A stretch of 36,679 bases of DNA from an uncultured Desulfovibrio sp. (GCA_949291675.1 CASEWR010000154.1:1-36679); one strand, 5' to 3'. Numbered from the stretch's first letter, positions 8,942-17,757 are shown. Numbers and translations are program-made. Notes: a model not told the origin generated them from the sequence alone.

Positions 8942-9362
8942 GTATCTCTCCGAACTGACTGCCGGCTGACACAATGCGTTTCGGGCCGCATGCAGACTGC
9001 ATGCAGTCCACATGCAGTCCACAGACAGCGCACTCAGCGCAGGGCCAGATCAAAATCAGACGCAACTTCAGATCAAGCTCTGATCCGGACCAGAAACAGG
9101 ATGCAGACCAACGCAGTTTCGGATGACAGGGGTAGTGTCACAAAGGGTTCAGAATCACAGGAAGCGTACGTTAACAGAACAACACAGGGAAACCGGCGCC
9201 GTTGTACAGGAGTATCAGACCACTGGCCAGGTACTGCCGGGGAGTTCTGTAGGCGCGAACCTGCGTGCGCGAACTCCTGGTGCTGCGCCCCTGCAGATGC
9301 AACAGGATGCAACAGGATGCATCAGGCTGCATCCGGGCACCTCTGGGTGCCCCCGGAACTCT

Positions 9363-9392
9363 GGGAGCCTCCGGGAGCCTCCGGGAGCCTCC
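9363..9392 (+). repeat. three tandem copies of a 10-bp unit
   Basis: GGGAGCCTCC occurs three times without a gap. Confidence 0.85.
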
Positions 9393-9422
9393 GGACGCAG
9401 GGAATGATGCCCGCAGGCAGGT

Positions 9423-9561
9423 ACAATCGTGTCCCGTGGCTTTGGACAGGACTGCAGGGCTTTGTCCCTGAACGCAGAGGGAAACAACAGCCGTAAGCCA
9501 GGCACAGTCGTGTCCGTGGCACTGGACAGGACTGCAGGGCCTGGTCCCTGAAGCAACAGAG
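9423..9561 (+). repeat. imperfect direct repeat of about 57 bp
   Basis: Two copies (about 9423-9479 and 9506-9561) share the string TGGACAGGACTGCAGGGC preceded by TCGTGTCC and followed by TGGTCCCTGAA or TTTGTCCCTGAA. They are separated by about 26 bases. No terminal inverted repeats or transposase were found, so this is not an insertion sequence. Confidence 0.75.
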
Positions 9562-9646
9562 AGCTGTGCGGGGGCATGTGTGGGATCTGCCACAACCAGT
9601 CATTATGTGGTAGCCAGATTTGAGGGGATGTCAAGACCTTTCCTGA

Positions 9647-9667
9647 TGTGACAAACAAAGTGTCACA
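9647..9667. promoter_or_regulatory. inverted repeat TGTGACA-N7-TGTCACA
   Basis: Perfect 7-bp arms are separated by 7 bases. The arms resemble CRP/FNR-family half sites, but the spacing is too wide for that family's usual site. It lies about 440 bases upstream of the tcu promoter. Confidence 0.35.
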
Positions 9668-9834
9668 CAAATGCCGCCAGGACAAACGCTCTGCTGCAGG
9701 GCTTTTGCAGACATCTGCCAATGCCCCGGCCAGCGCGAACATCCAGTCACCCAATCCTCTGCTGCTGCCGGGGATGTCCTGTGCACCGGCAGGCAAACCC
9801 CGTTTCAACTGCCAGGTTCACTGTTTCTGATTTT

Positions 9835-9883
9835 GTTTCACTTGTGTTTCAGTGAAACATGACGAAACATCTTGAAACGTTTC
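9835..9883. promoter_or_regulatory. cluster of GTTTCA/TGAAAC inverted repeats, candidate activator site
   Basis: GTTTCACT (9835-9842) pairs with AGTGAAAC (9851-9858). Overlapping it is TGTTTCA-G-TGAAACA (9845-9859). Further copies are GAAACA at 9864 and the perfect palindrome GAAACGTTTC (9874-9883). Another GTTTCA is at 9802. The cluster lies 200-290 bases upstream of the sigma-54 promoter, where an enhancer-binding activator would bind. The PrpR-type regulator encoded at 23583 is the natural candidate (inference). Confidence 0.5.
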
Positions 9884-10046
9884 TGTTTCTGTGCTCTTTT
9901 GCACAAGCACCCCGCAGGCTCCTTGTGCTTTGTGTCACTTGTGAATTTGCAGTTTTCTACACTTTCGTTCTTTTTTGCACAAAAGCACACAAGGCCCTGC
10001 ATCCTTGAGAATTTGTGTGCACAACATGCTCTTTTTTCCTCGTTTG

Positions 10047-10063
10047 CGTCACAAAAAGTGACG
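10047..10063. promoter_or_regulatory. inverted repeat CGTCAC-A5-GTGACG
   Basis: Perfect 6-bp arms around AAAAA lie 27 bases upstream of the sigma-54 promoter. The position suits a DNA-bending or regulator site. No protein can be assigned. Confidence 0.35.
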
Positions 10064-10089
10064 AAAACGCGCCCGTTTTTCCTTCCTTT

Positions 10090-10105
10090 TGGTCACGGAT
10101 TTGCA
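10090..10105 (+). promoter_or_regulatory. sigma-54 (RpoN) promoter of the tcu-TCA operon
   Basis: The sequence TGGTCACGGATTTGCA has the invariant GG (10091-10092) and GC (10103-10104) exactly ten bases apart, with TGG at -24 and TTGCA at -12. Transcription would start near 10116, about 80 bases before tcuA. A sigma-54 activator gene lies at the end of the cluster, which supports the assignment. Confidence 0.7.
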
Positions 10106-10197
10106 CAACACACAGTATTCCACCGGTCCGCCGCCCAGACTGTCTGTCACTCGCAAGGGTGGCATTAAGGATCATCAAAACGTGAGAAGGAGGAAGC

Positions 10198-11610
10198 ATG
10201 AGCAGTTCATGTGCACCCCGCGATCAAAAAATGCTGGACGTTCTCGTGATAGGCGGAGGCAATGCAGCTCTGTGTGCAGCAATCACAGCCCGCAGAGCCG
10301 GCGCCACCGTCAGAATTCTCGAGGCATCGCCCAAGGATGTACGGGGCGGCAACAGCCGGCATACGCGCAACATCCGTTACATTCACCCCACTGCAAACGC
10401 CTTTCTGACCGGCCCCTACGGGGAAGAGGAGTGCTACAAGGACCTCCTTGGTGTAACCAAGGGCAATACCATTGAAGCCATGGCCCGTCTGGTCATCCGC
10501 AATTCCAACAATGTGGGCGACTGGATGATGGAACAGGGGGTTCACTTCCAGCCTGCCATGCGCGGCACCCTGCATCTGTCGCGCACCAACGGCTTCTTCC
10601 TCGGTGGCGGCAAGGCCCTGATCAATGCCTATTACGCCACAGCTGAAAAGCTGGGTGTGGAAATCTCCTACGAAAGTGAAGCCGTGGACCTGTGCATTGA
10701 AGACGATACCTTCAAGTACGCCGTTGTCCGCCGCGGCGAGGAAGAAGAGCACATTGCGGCTAAGACCGTCATTCTTGCCTCCGGCGGCTATCAGGCCAAT
10801 ATCGAGTGGCTGAAGCGCTCCTGGGGGCCGCAGGCAGCCAACTTCCTCATCCGCGGCACCCCCTATGACCGCGGTCAGATGCTCAAGGTCATGATGGACC
10901 ACGGCGCCAAGACCCTCGGCGATCCCACCCAGGGACACTGCGTTGCCATTGACGGCCGCGCTCCCAAGTTCGACGGCGGCATCTGTACCCGCCTTGACTG
11001 TGTGCCCTTCGGCATTGCCGTCAACAAGAACTGTGAACGCTTCTACGATGAAGGCGAGGAGATCTGGCCCAAGCGCTACGCCATCTGGGGCCGCCTTGTG
11101 GCAGCACAGCCCGACCAGGTCGCCTACGTCATCATTGACTCCAAGTCCATCAACCTCTTCATGCCTTCCGTCTTCCCACCCATTGAAGCCAAGACCATTG
11201 CGGAAATGGCCGCCAAGATGGAACTCGACCCCGAAGCTCTGGAAAAGACCGTGGCTGAGTACAATGCCCACACCGTTCCCGGCGGTACCTTCAACTCCGG
11301 CGACAAGGACGGCATTGCCACAGAAGGTCTGGAACCGAAGAAGAGCAACTGGGCCCGTCCCATCGACACCCCGCCCTATTACGGCTACTGCCTGCGTCCC
11401 GGCATCACCTTCTCCTATCTGAGTCTTGCCATCAACGAAAAGGCCCAGGTGCTCAAGGAAGATGACACTCCCTTCACCAACATCTTTGCCGCAGGGGAAA
11501 TCACCTCCGGAAACGTGCTCGGACAGGGCTACATGGCCGGGTTTGGCATGACCATCGGAACCGTTTTTGGCCGCATTGCCGGTAAGGAGGCCGTATGTCT
11601 GAAGTCATGA
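10198..11610 (+). CDS. tcuA: FAD-dependent tricarballylate dehydrogenase-like flavoprotein
   Basis: TcuA-type enzymes oxidise tricarballylate to cis-aconitate and pass two electrons to TcuB. The 470-aa protein belongs to the fumarate reductase/succinate dehydrogenase flavoprotein superfamily. It has the FAD-binding VIGGGNAALCAA at about 17-28, GGNSRHTRN near 51, an ASGGY segment near 200, and the C-terminal FAD segment AAGEITSGNVLGQGYMAGFG near 430-450. There is no Tat or Sec signal, so it should be cytoplasmic. A strong AGGAGG lies just before the ATG. It is the first gene after the sigma-54 promoter and overlaps tcuB by 16 bases. The substrate is inferred from family and partner; reduction of aconitate in the reverse direction is a real alternative. 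Confidence 0.85.
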   Translation: MSSSCAPRDQKMLDVLVIGGGNAALCAAITARRAGATVRILEASPKDVRGGNSRHTRNIRYIHPTANAFLTGPYGEEECYKDLLGVTKGNTIEAMARLVIRNSNNVGDWMMEQGVHFQPAMRGTLHLSRTNGFFLGGGKALINAYYATAEKLGVEISYESEAVDLCIEDDTFKYAVVRRGEEEEHIAAKTVILASGGYQANIEWLKRSWGPQAANFLIRGTPYDRGQMLKVMMDHGAKTLGDPTQGHCVAIDGRAPKFDGGICTRLDCVPFGIAVNKNCERFYDEGEEIWPKRYAIWGRLVAAQPDQVAYVIIDSKSINLFMPSVFPPIEAKTIAEMAAKMELDPEALEKTVAEYNAHTVPGGTFNSGDKDGIATEGLEPKKSNWARPIDTPPYYGYCLRPGITFSYLSLAINEKAQVLKEDDTPFTNIFAAGEITSGNVLGQGYMAGFGMTIGTVFGRIAGKEAVCLKS

Positions 11611-12701
11611 AGGAAATCTTGAAGGAAGCCCACCGCACGACCACCATCTGCAATGCCTGCAGATACTGCGAAGGGTTCTGTGCAGTGTTCCCGGTCATGG
11701 AACTGCGTCGCACCTTCACCGATCAGGAACTGAAATACTTTGCCAACCTCTGTCATAACTGCCGCGGCTGCTACTATGCCTGTCAGTATGCCCCGCCCCA
11801 TGAATTCGATCTGAACTACCCCGAAGTCATGGCAAAGCTGCGCAGGCAGACCTACGAAGAATTTGCCTGGCCGAAGTTCCTGGCCCCCGCCCTGCGCAAT
11901 AACGGCCTCTATGTCTTCGGCGTCTCCCTCATCTTTGTCCTGCTCTTCATCCTGGGCTCCCTGGCAGCCAATGGCTCGGAAGCCTTCTTCACAGCCTACA
12001 CCTCTGCAGGCTCCTTCTACGAAATCATTCCCTACGGCATGATGCTCGTGCTCTTCAGCGCAGCCTTCCTCTTCGGTCTGGTCTCCCTCTTCATGGGCGT
12101 GAAGACCTTCTGGAAGGAAACCGACGCCAAGCCCGGGGAAATGTGGCGCCTTGCCAACCACATCCAGGCCATCAGGGACGCAGCCACCCTGCGCTACCTC
12201 GACGGCAACGGCGAAGGCTGCAACTACCCGGATGACCGCTTCAGCACCATCCGCCGTACCTACCATCACCTGACCTTCTACGGCTTTCTGGCCTGCCTTG
12301 TCTCCACCTCCATTGCCTTCATCTACGACCACATCTTCGGCTGGCCTGCTCCCTACGAGTTCTTCAGTCTCCCTGTGCTCTTCGGTACAGGCGGCGGTCT
12401 GGCCATGTGCGCAGGCACTGCAGGTCTCATGTATCTCAAGTGCAGGATGGACAGGCGTCCCTATGATGAAATGAGCGTTGGCATGGATCTCTCCTTCTCC
12501 ATGCTGCTCTTCCTCATCTGCCTGAGCGGCCTCCTGCTCATGCTCTGCCACACCACAGCTCTCATGGGACTGCTTTTGTGCGTGCACCTGGGCCTTGTGC
12601 TCGGCTTGTTCGTGACCTTTGCCACCAGCAAGTTCGCACACATTGCCTACCGCTACTTCGCACTTGTGCGCAACGCCTACGAGATGCGCGACAGCAACTG
12701 A
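11595..12701 (+). CDS. tcuB: tricarballylate utilisation iron-sulfur membrane protein
   Basis: TcuB reoxidises the flavin of TcuA and hands electrons to the membrane quinone pool. The 368-aa protein has two N-terminal cysteine clusters of the form CxxCxxCxxxC (C19/22/25/29 and C53/56/59/63), expected to hold iron-sulfur centres. Several hydrophobic helices follow (near 105-125, 145-168, 230-260, 270-290, 312-332 and 335-355) with conserved-looking His residues that could ligate haem. The start lies inside the end of tcuA with AGGAGG 4 bases upstream, so the two are translationally coupled. The pair TcuA-TcuB is what makes the tricarballylate assignment firmer than flavoprotein similarity alone. 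Confidence 0.88.
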   Translation: MSEVMKEILKEAHRTTTICNACRYCEGFCAVFPVMELRRTFTDQELKYFANLCHNCRGCYYACQYAPPHEFDLNYPEVMAKLRRQTYEEFAWPKFLAPALRNNGLYVFGVSLIFVLLFILGSLAANGSEAFFTAYTSAGSFYEIIPYGMMLVLFSAAFLFGLVSLFMGVKTFWKETDAKPGEMWRLANHIQAIRDAATLRYLDGNGEGCNYPDDRFSTIRRTYHHLTFYGFLACLVSTSIAFIYDHIFGWPAPYEFFSLPVLFGTGGGLAMCAGTAGLMYLKCRMDRRPYDEMSVGMDLSFSMLLFLICLSGLLLMLCHTTALMGLLLCVHLGLVLGLFVTFATSKFAHIAYRYFALVRNAYEMRDSN

Positions 12702-12724
12702 TACCATACCTCCACCCAGTCATG

Positions 12725-12755
12725 TGTCCGGCATGCAGGCCCTGCATGCCGGACA
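12725..12755 (+). other. 14-bp perfect intercistronic hairpin
   Basis: TGTCCGGCATGCAG and its exact complement flank the loop GCC between tcuB and the transporter gene. No U-tract follows, so it is more likely an RNA-stability or processing element, or a weak attenuator, than a full terminator. Confidence 0.75.
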
Positions 12756-12786
12756 AGACGAACAGAGCTGCCAAGGGGACAACGCC

Positions 12787-14067
12787 ATGCTGACCTATTT
12801 CGGACTCCTGATCATTATCCTCACCATTGTCGCCATGATACGGAAGATCGAATCGCGTCTGGTTCTGATCGTCACCGGCTTCATCATGGCCCTGGCAGCC
12901 CTTGATCCCATGGCGGCCTTCAACGGACTGACCAAGGGCATGACCGAATCGAACCTGATCTGCAACATCTGCTCGGTCATGGCCTTTGCCTTTGTCATGA
13001 AATACACAGGCTGTGACCTGCATCTCTCCAATGCCGTGTCAAAGCCCCTGCACAAGGTTCGCATCATCCTGGTCCCCGGTGCCACCTTCGTCACCTTCTT
13101 CGTCAATATTTCCCTCCCCAGCGCTGCCGGTGTTGCCGCGGCAGTGGGCTCGGTCATCATCCCCCTGCTCATGCGCATGGGCGTGCGCCCCGCCATGGCC
13201 GGCGCTGCCGTGCTCATGGGCACCTACGGCAGCATCCTCTCCCCAGGCCTTCCGCACAACCCCTTTGTGGCTGACATTGCCACGAAGGTGCTTGGTCGCG
13301 AAGTGGCCGTCATGGAAGTCATCACCCGCCATTCCTTTGCCAGCATTGTCACAGTCATCTGCGCAGCACTCATCCTCTGGGTCATCTCCATCGTTCTCAA
13401 GGAAGGCAAGGGTTACACCAGCGACACCCCGGAAGAGAAGAACTTTGTGGTCAACCCTGTCTACGCAGTCATCCCCATTGTGCCTGTGGCCATGCTCATC
13501 ACAGGCGCCCTCTTCCCCGAACAGGTCCCGGCTCTTGCAGCCCTGCGCGTTGAGCACACCATGCTCTTCGGAGCAGCCCTGGGCCTTGTTGCCACCAGAA
13601 AGAACCCCATGGATGGCTCCAGGCAGTTCTTTGCAGGCCTTGGCAAGGGCTATGCCGACATCATGGGCATTGTCATTGCCGCAGCAGTCTTTGTGGCCGG
13701 CATGAAGGCCACAGGCGTTGTGGACGCAGGCATTGAGCTCATGAAGACCTCTGAGAGCGCTGCCACCATCGCAGCCCTCATCGGCCCCTGGGCCATGGCT
13801 GTGGTCTGCGGCTCCGGCAATGCTGCCACCATCGCCTTCAATGAAGCTGTGACCATCTCTGCCCCCGCCTTTGGTGTGGACGTCATTGACATGGGCGCCC
13901 TGGCCACCCTGGCAGGCTGCATTGGCCGCTGCATGTCCCCCATCGCCGGCGTGACCTTTGTGTGCGCAGGCCTGTGCGGCGCCAACCCCATGGAACTTGT
14001 GAAGCGCACCTTCATTCCCTGCCTTGTGGGCCTGGTTGTGGGCTACGCCCTGCTCATCGGCTTCTAG
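12787..14067 (+). CDS. DcuC-family dicarboxylate/tricarboxylate carrier
   Basis: The 426-aa protein is almost wholly hydrophobic, with about 11-12 membrane helices. It begins MLTYFGLLIIILTIVAMIRK, like the anaerobic C4-dicarboxylate carrier DcuC. A conserved-looking GTYGSILSPGLPHNP loop and GSGNAATIAFNEA near 340 fit the wider ion-transporter superfamily, in which such loops bind substrate. The ATG at 12787 is preceded by AAGGGG. The classical tricarballylate importer TcuC is of another family (major facilitator type), so this is a replacement. In context it may import tricarballylate or citrate, export succinate, or exchange the two. The substrate is inference. Confidence 0.78.
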   Translation: MLTYFGLLIIILTIVAMIRKIESRLVLIVTGFIMALAALDPMAAFNGLTKGMTESNLICNICSVMAFAFVMKYTGCDLHLSNAVSKPLHKVRIILVPGATFVTFFVNISLPSAAGVAAAVGSVIIPLLMRMGVRPAMAGAAVLMGTYGSILSPGLPHNPFVADIATKVLGREVAVMEVITRHSFASIVTVICAALILWVISIVLKEGKGYTSDTPEEKNFVVNPVYAVIPIVPVAMLITGALFPEQVPALAALRVEHTMLFGAALGLVATRKNPMDGSRQFFAGLGKGYADIMGIVIAAAVFVAGMKATGVVDAGIELMKTSESAATIAALIGPWAMAVVCGSGNAATIAFNEAVTISAPAFGVDVIDMGALATLAGCIGRCMSPIAGVTFVCAGLCGANPMELVKRTFIPCLVGLVVGYALLIGF

Positions 14068-14148
14068 CTTCTCTCTCCCCGCCTGAAAAAAAACCTGACA
14101 AGCTGTGACAGACGGCCCGCCCGGGTCTGCCTGCGAGGACACACGCCC

Positions 14149-16410
14149 ATGATACGCATTTTCAACGACAAAGCCTGCTACATAAATGGTCGCCTTGTTC
14201 CCCTGTCGGACGCTCCCCAGCATGCCCCGAAGACTGGGGAAAAGCCCCTTGGCATGGCTCAGCGCATCCTGAAAAAGCATACAATTTCCACCACAGAGGG
14301 GCGCTATGCCATCCGTTTTGACGAGCTGCTCTCCCACGACATCACCTATGTGAGCATCGTGCAGACAGCCAGGGCCAGCGGTCTTGACCGCTTCCCCATG
14401 CCCTACAGTTTCACCAACTGTCACAACTCCCTGTGCGCCATCGGCGGTACCATCAATGCTGATGACCACCGCTTCGGCCTCTCGGCAGCCATGAAGTACG
14501 GCGGCAGCTTTGTGCCCCCCAATATGGCAGTCATCCATCAGTACGCCAGAGAAATGGTGGCAGCCCCCGGCAAAATGGTCATGGCCTCTGACAGCCACAC
14601 CCGCTACGGCGCCCTGGGGTGTCTAGGTGTAGGCGAAGGCGGCGGTGAGCTGGTCAAGCAGATCTTAGGCAAGACCTGGGACGTGGATGAACCCGCCATC
14701 ATTGGCATCTACGTGCACGGTGAGCCTCAGCCCGGCGTCGGCCCCCATGACGTGGCCATTGCCATGGTGACTGCCCTCTTCCCGGACGGCTGGGCCAAAA
14801 ACTGCATCCTCGAATTTGTGGGTCCCGGCATTGCCAGCCTGCCCATGGACTTCCGTCTGGGCATTGACGTCATGACCACCGAGACTGCCTGTCTCTCCTC
14901 TGTCTGGCAGACAGACGAGACCGTGCGCGCCTACCTGGACACCCATGGCAGGGGAGAGAGCTACAAGGCCATCTCTCCGGATGAAGGCGCAGTCTACGAC
15001 AAGTGGGTGGACATGGACCTTTCTGCCATCAGACCCATGATTGCCCTGCCCTTCCATCCCAGCCTCGGCATTGCCATCGATGATTTCAACCACGATGTGT
15101 ACGACCATGTGGACGAGATGGAAAAGCGCGCAGTCAAGCTCATGCGCGATCAGTACAAATCCGTTCCCAATCTGAAGAGCAAGATTCAGGACGGCGGCTT
15201 CTACGTGGATCAGGGTGTGGTCTCAGGCTGCTGCGGCGGTCTCTACGGCAACCTTGCCACTGTGGCCGAAATGCTCAGGGGCAAAAGCATTGGCTGCACA
15301 GGCCGCAACTACTCGCTCTATCCTGCCAGTCAGCCCGTACTGCAGAATCTCCTGGCTTCAGGAGCCATTGCCGACATGGTTGCCGCAGGTGCCACCATAC
15401 GCACCGCCTTCTGCGGCCCCTGTTTCGGTGCAGGCGACGTGCCCGGACAGAACTGCTTCTCCATCCGCCACGTGACCCGCAACTTTGCCAACCGCGAAGG
15501 CTCCAAGGCTGCCCAGGGACAGATTTCCTACGTGGCCCTCATGGACGCCCGCTCCATCACAGCCACCATGCTCAATGGCGGCCGCCTCACTGCTGCAGGT
15601 GCGGACACCCCTGCCATGCCGAAGAGCTACAGCTTTGATCCGACCATCTACGCAAAGAACGTCTACCATGGCTTCGGCAGGGAACAGCCCGACATCGAGC
15701 TGACCAGAGGCCCCAACATTGCCGACTGGCCGGACATGATCGCCCTGCCCGAGAACCTGCTGCTCACTGTGGGCACAGCCCTCTTCGACAAGGTCACCAC
15801 CACAGATGACTTCATTGCCTCAGGCGAGCCCTCGGCCTTCCGCTCCAATCCGGGCAAGATGGCCGAATACACCCTGCGCAGCAAGGATGCAGGCTATGTG
15901 GCCAGAGTCCAGGCCATTCGCGAGCTGGAGCTGGCCAGAGAAAAGGCCCTGGCAGACGGAAGCGACGTTCCCCAGGCTGTGGCCGACTACCTTGCAAAGG
16001 CAGGCCTTGGCGCAGAGGCTGCAAAGGATACCGGCATTGGCTCTCTGGTCTTTGCCATCTATCCTGGCGACGGCTCTGCCAGAGAACAGGCTGCCTCCTG
16101 CCAGAAGGTGCTGGGCGGCTGGGCCAATATCGCAGGCTCCTATGCCACCAAGCGCTATCGCAGCAACTGCATCAACTGGGGCATACTGCCCCTGGTGACC
16201 TGCGATGCGGTGGAGAGCTGGGATATTGCCACCGGCGACATGGTCTATCTGCCGGGCATACGCAGTCTTCTTGCAGGCAGTGGCGAAGAAATCACCGCAA
16301 CCGTCATCCACGACGGCAAGGCTGTCCAGCGCAAACTTTCCCTGCCTGGCATCTCCCCCGAAGAGCGGGCCATCCTCCTTTCGGGCTGCCTCATTAACTA
16401 CTACAAGTAG
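14149..16410 (+). CDS. aconitase-family hydratase (YbhJ-like)
   Basis: The 753-aa protein belongs to the aconitase superfamily and has the length of the YbhJ-type hydratases. Its catalytic-type segment MASDSHTRYGALG lies at 145-157. Candidate cluster ligands are C361 or C362 in SGCCGG, where standard aconitases have SCTN, and C422 and C425 in FCGPCFGAGD. The C-terminal swivel domain with SYATKRYRSNCINWG carries the substrate-binding Arg and Ser region. In this operon it would hydrate cis-aconitate from TcuA to isocitrate, feeding the isocitrate dehydrogenase encoded next. The biochemical function of YbhJ itself is not settled as far as I know. GAGG lies ten bases before the ATG. Confidence 0.85.
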   Translation: MIRIFNDKACYINGRLVPLSDAPQHAPKTGEKPLGMAQRILKKHTISTTEGRYAIRFDELLSHDITYVSIVQTARASGLDRFPMPYSFTNCHNSLCAIGGTINADDHRFGLSAAMKYGGSFVPPNMAVIHQYAREMVAAPGKMVMASDSHTRYGALGCLGVGEGGGELVKQILGKTWDVDEPAIIGIYVHGEPQPGVGPHDVAIAMVTALFPDGWAKNCILEFVGPGIASLPMDFRLGIDVMTTETACLSSVWQTDETVRAYLDTHGRGESYKAISPDEGAVYDKWVDMDLSAIRPMIALPFHPSLGIAIDDFNHDVYDHVDEMEKRAVKLMRDQYKSVPNLKSKIQDGGFYVDQGVVSGCCGGLYGNLATVAEMLRGKSIGCTGRNYSLYPASQPVLQNLLASGAIADMVAAGATIRTAFCGPCFGAGDVPGQNCFSIRHVTRNFANREGSKAAQGQISYVALMDARSITATMLNGGRLTAAGADTPAMPKSYSFDPTIYAKNVYHGFGREQPDIELTRGPNIADWPDMIALPENLLLTVGTALFDKVTTTDDFIASGEPSAFRSNPGKMAEYTLRSKDAGYVARVQAIRELELAREKALADGSDVPQAVADYLAKAGLGAEAAKDTGIGSLVFAIYPGDGSAREQAASCQKVLGGWANIAGSYATKRYRSNCINWGILPLVTCDAVESWDIATGDMVYLPGIRSLLAGSGEEITATVIHDGKAVQRKLSLPGISPEERAILLSGCLINYYK

Positions 16411-16440
16411 GCAGGACATCAGACAAGTGTACAGGGGAGT

Positions 16441-16495
16441 GGCAGGAGTGCCCCCGGGCATTCCTGCCCAGGCTCCCCGCCGGGGGGCGGGGAGC
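16441..16495 (+). other. two tandem hairpins between hydratase gene and icd
   Basis: The first (16441-16468) pairs GGCAGG/CCTGCC with an inner TGCCC/GGGCA. The second (16472-16495) is a perfect 10-bp GC-only stem GCTCCCCGCC/GGCGGGGAGC with loop GGGG. It is followed by ACAATTTC, so partial termination or an RNA-processing role is possible. Confidence 0.7.
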
Positions 16496-16545
16496 ACAAT
16501 TTCACAAGACACGACCGGCCTGTCAAGGCATACAGGAGCTACCCT

Positions 16546-17757
16546 ATGGCGTCTACCATCACCATGGCCGAAAACGGCAAACTGATCATCCCTGATGACC
16601 CCATTATCCCCATCATTCCCGGCGATGGTGTCGGCCCTGACATCTGGAAGGCCTCCCAGCCTGTGTTCGATGCCGCAGTGGCAAAGGCCTACGGCGGCAC
16701 AAAGAAGATTGAATGGCTACCCATTGATGCCGGCGAGACCTGCTGGAAAAACACAGGTGAATTCGTGCCCGAAGCCAGCATGGAAGCAATCACCAAATAC
16801 CGCGTCGCCCTGAAGGGTCCCCTGAGCACCCCTGTGGGCAAGGGCTTCCGCTCCGTGAACGTGCTCCTTCGCAGACTCTTTGACCTCTATGCCTGCATCC
16901 GTCCCGTGAGCCACGTACCCGGCGTCCCCAGCCCTGTAAAGGATCCCGATGCCGTAAACATGGTCATCTTCCGTGAAAACACCGAAGACCTCTATGCAGG
17001 CATTGAATGGGATGCCGGTACCCCCGAGGCCGCAAAAGTGATTGCGCTCATCAAGGAGCTCACAGGTCGCGAACTCGGTCCCGACACCTCCATCGGCATC
17101 AAGCCCATCTCCGAGAAGGGCACCAAACGCCTGGTGCGCATGGCCATTCAGTACGCCATTGACCACAAGCTGCCCAGCGTGACTCTGGTGCACAAGGGCA
17201 ATATCATGAAGTTCACCGAAGGTGGCTTCCGCCGCTGGGGCTATGAGTGCGCAGCCGAGGAATTCGGCGATGTCACCATCACCGAGGAAGAAGTGGGCAA
17301 GCTGGGCGGAAAGGTTCCGGATGGCAAAATCGTCATCAAGGACCGCATCACAGACTCCATGTTCCAGCAAATCCTGCTGCGTCCGCGCGAGTACAGCGTG
17401 CTGGCCATGCCCAATCTGAACGGCGACTACATGTCCGATGCCCTGGCAGCCCAGGTGGGCGGCCTTGGCATGGCTCCGGGTTCCAATGTGGGCGACGGCT
17501 ACGCCATCTTTGAAGCCACCCACGGCACAGCCCCCAAGTACACCAACCTCGACAAGATCAACCCAGGCTCCCTGCTCCTCTCCGGTGCCCTCATGTTCGA
17601 GTACATGGGCTGGAACGAAGCAGCGAATCTGGTGCGCAAGGGCATTGCCGGCGCTGTGGCAGCAAAGACCGTGACCTATGACCTGGCCCGCCAGATGGAC
17701 GGCGCCACAGAGGTTGCCTGCTCGGCATTCGGCAGAGCCATCTGCGAACACATGTAA
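16546..17757 (+). CDS. icd: NADP-dependent isocitrate dehydrogenase
   Basis: This enzyme oxidatively decarboxylates isocitrate to 2-oxoglutarate. The 403-aa protein resembles the Escherichia coli type throughout. Substrate-site segments are RSVNVLLRR (S103 corresponds to the regulatory phosphorylation serine), IFRENTEDLYAG, LVHKGNIMKFTEG and NLNGDYMSDALAAQVGG. In HGTAPKY, K331 and Y332 are the residues that select NADP over NAD in the E. coli enzyme, and an Arg in DLARQMDGA agrees with that. AGGAG lies seven bases before the ATG. No kinase/phosphatase gene aceK is seen in the window. Confidence 0.96.
   Translation: MASTITMAENGKLIIPDDPIIPIIPGDGVGPDIWKASQPVFDAAVAKAYGGTKKIEWLPIDAGETCWKNTGEFVPEASMEAITKYRVALKGPLSTPVGKGFRSVNVLLRRLFDLYACIRPVSHVPGVPSPVKDPDAVNMVIFRENTEDLYAGIEWDAGTPEAAKVIALIKELTGRELGPDTSIGIKPISEKGTKRLVRMAIQYAIDHKLPSVTLVHKGNIMKFTEGGFRRWGYECAAEEFGDVTITEEEVGKLGGKVPDGKIVIKDRITDSMFQQILLRPREYSVLAMPNLNGDYMSDALAAQVGGLGMAPGSNVGDGYAIFEATHGTAPKYTNLDKINPGSLLLSGALMFEYMGWNEAANLVRKGIAGAVAAKTVTYDLARQMDGATEVACSAFGRAICEHM

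Larger units (their letters stand above)
8942..10089. other. 1.15-kb gene-free region upstream of the tcu operon
   Basis: No credible gene was seen. The left half is GC-rich and repetitive (TGCATGCAGTCCACATGCAG near 8997-9025, GATGCAACAG copies near 9294-9330). The right half, from about 9600, turns AT-rich and holds several inverted repeats and the sigma-54 promoter listed separately. This is a typical layout for an activator-controlled promoter region. Confidence 0.6.

Noticed and set aside
9423-9561. insertion sequence remnant
   Set aside because: There is only a direct repeat; no terminal inverted repeats, target duplication or transposase fragment.
9647-9667. CRP/FNR-type operator
   Set aside because: The half sites look right, but the spacing is 11 bases between TGTGA and TCACA instead of 6, so it is listed only as an inverted repeat.
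13039-14598. 519-codon minus-strand open frame opposite the transporter and hydratase genes
   Set aside because: His/Gly/Ala-rich antisense product, a mirror of well-recognised genes.
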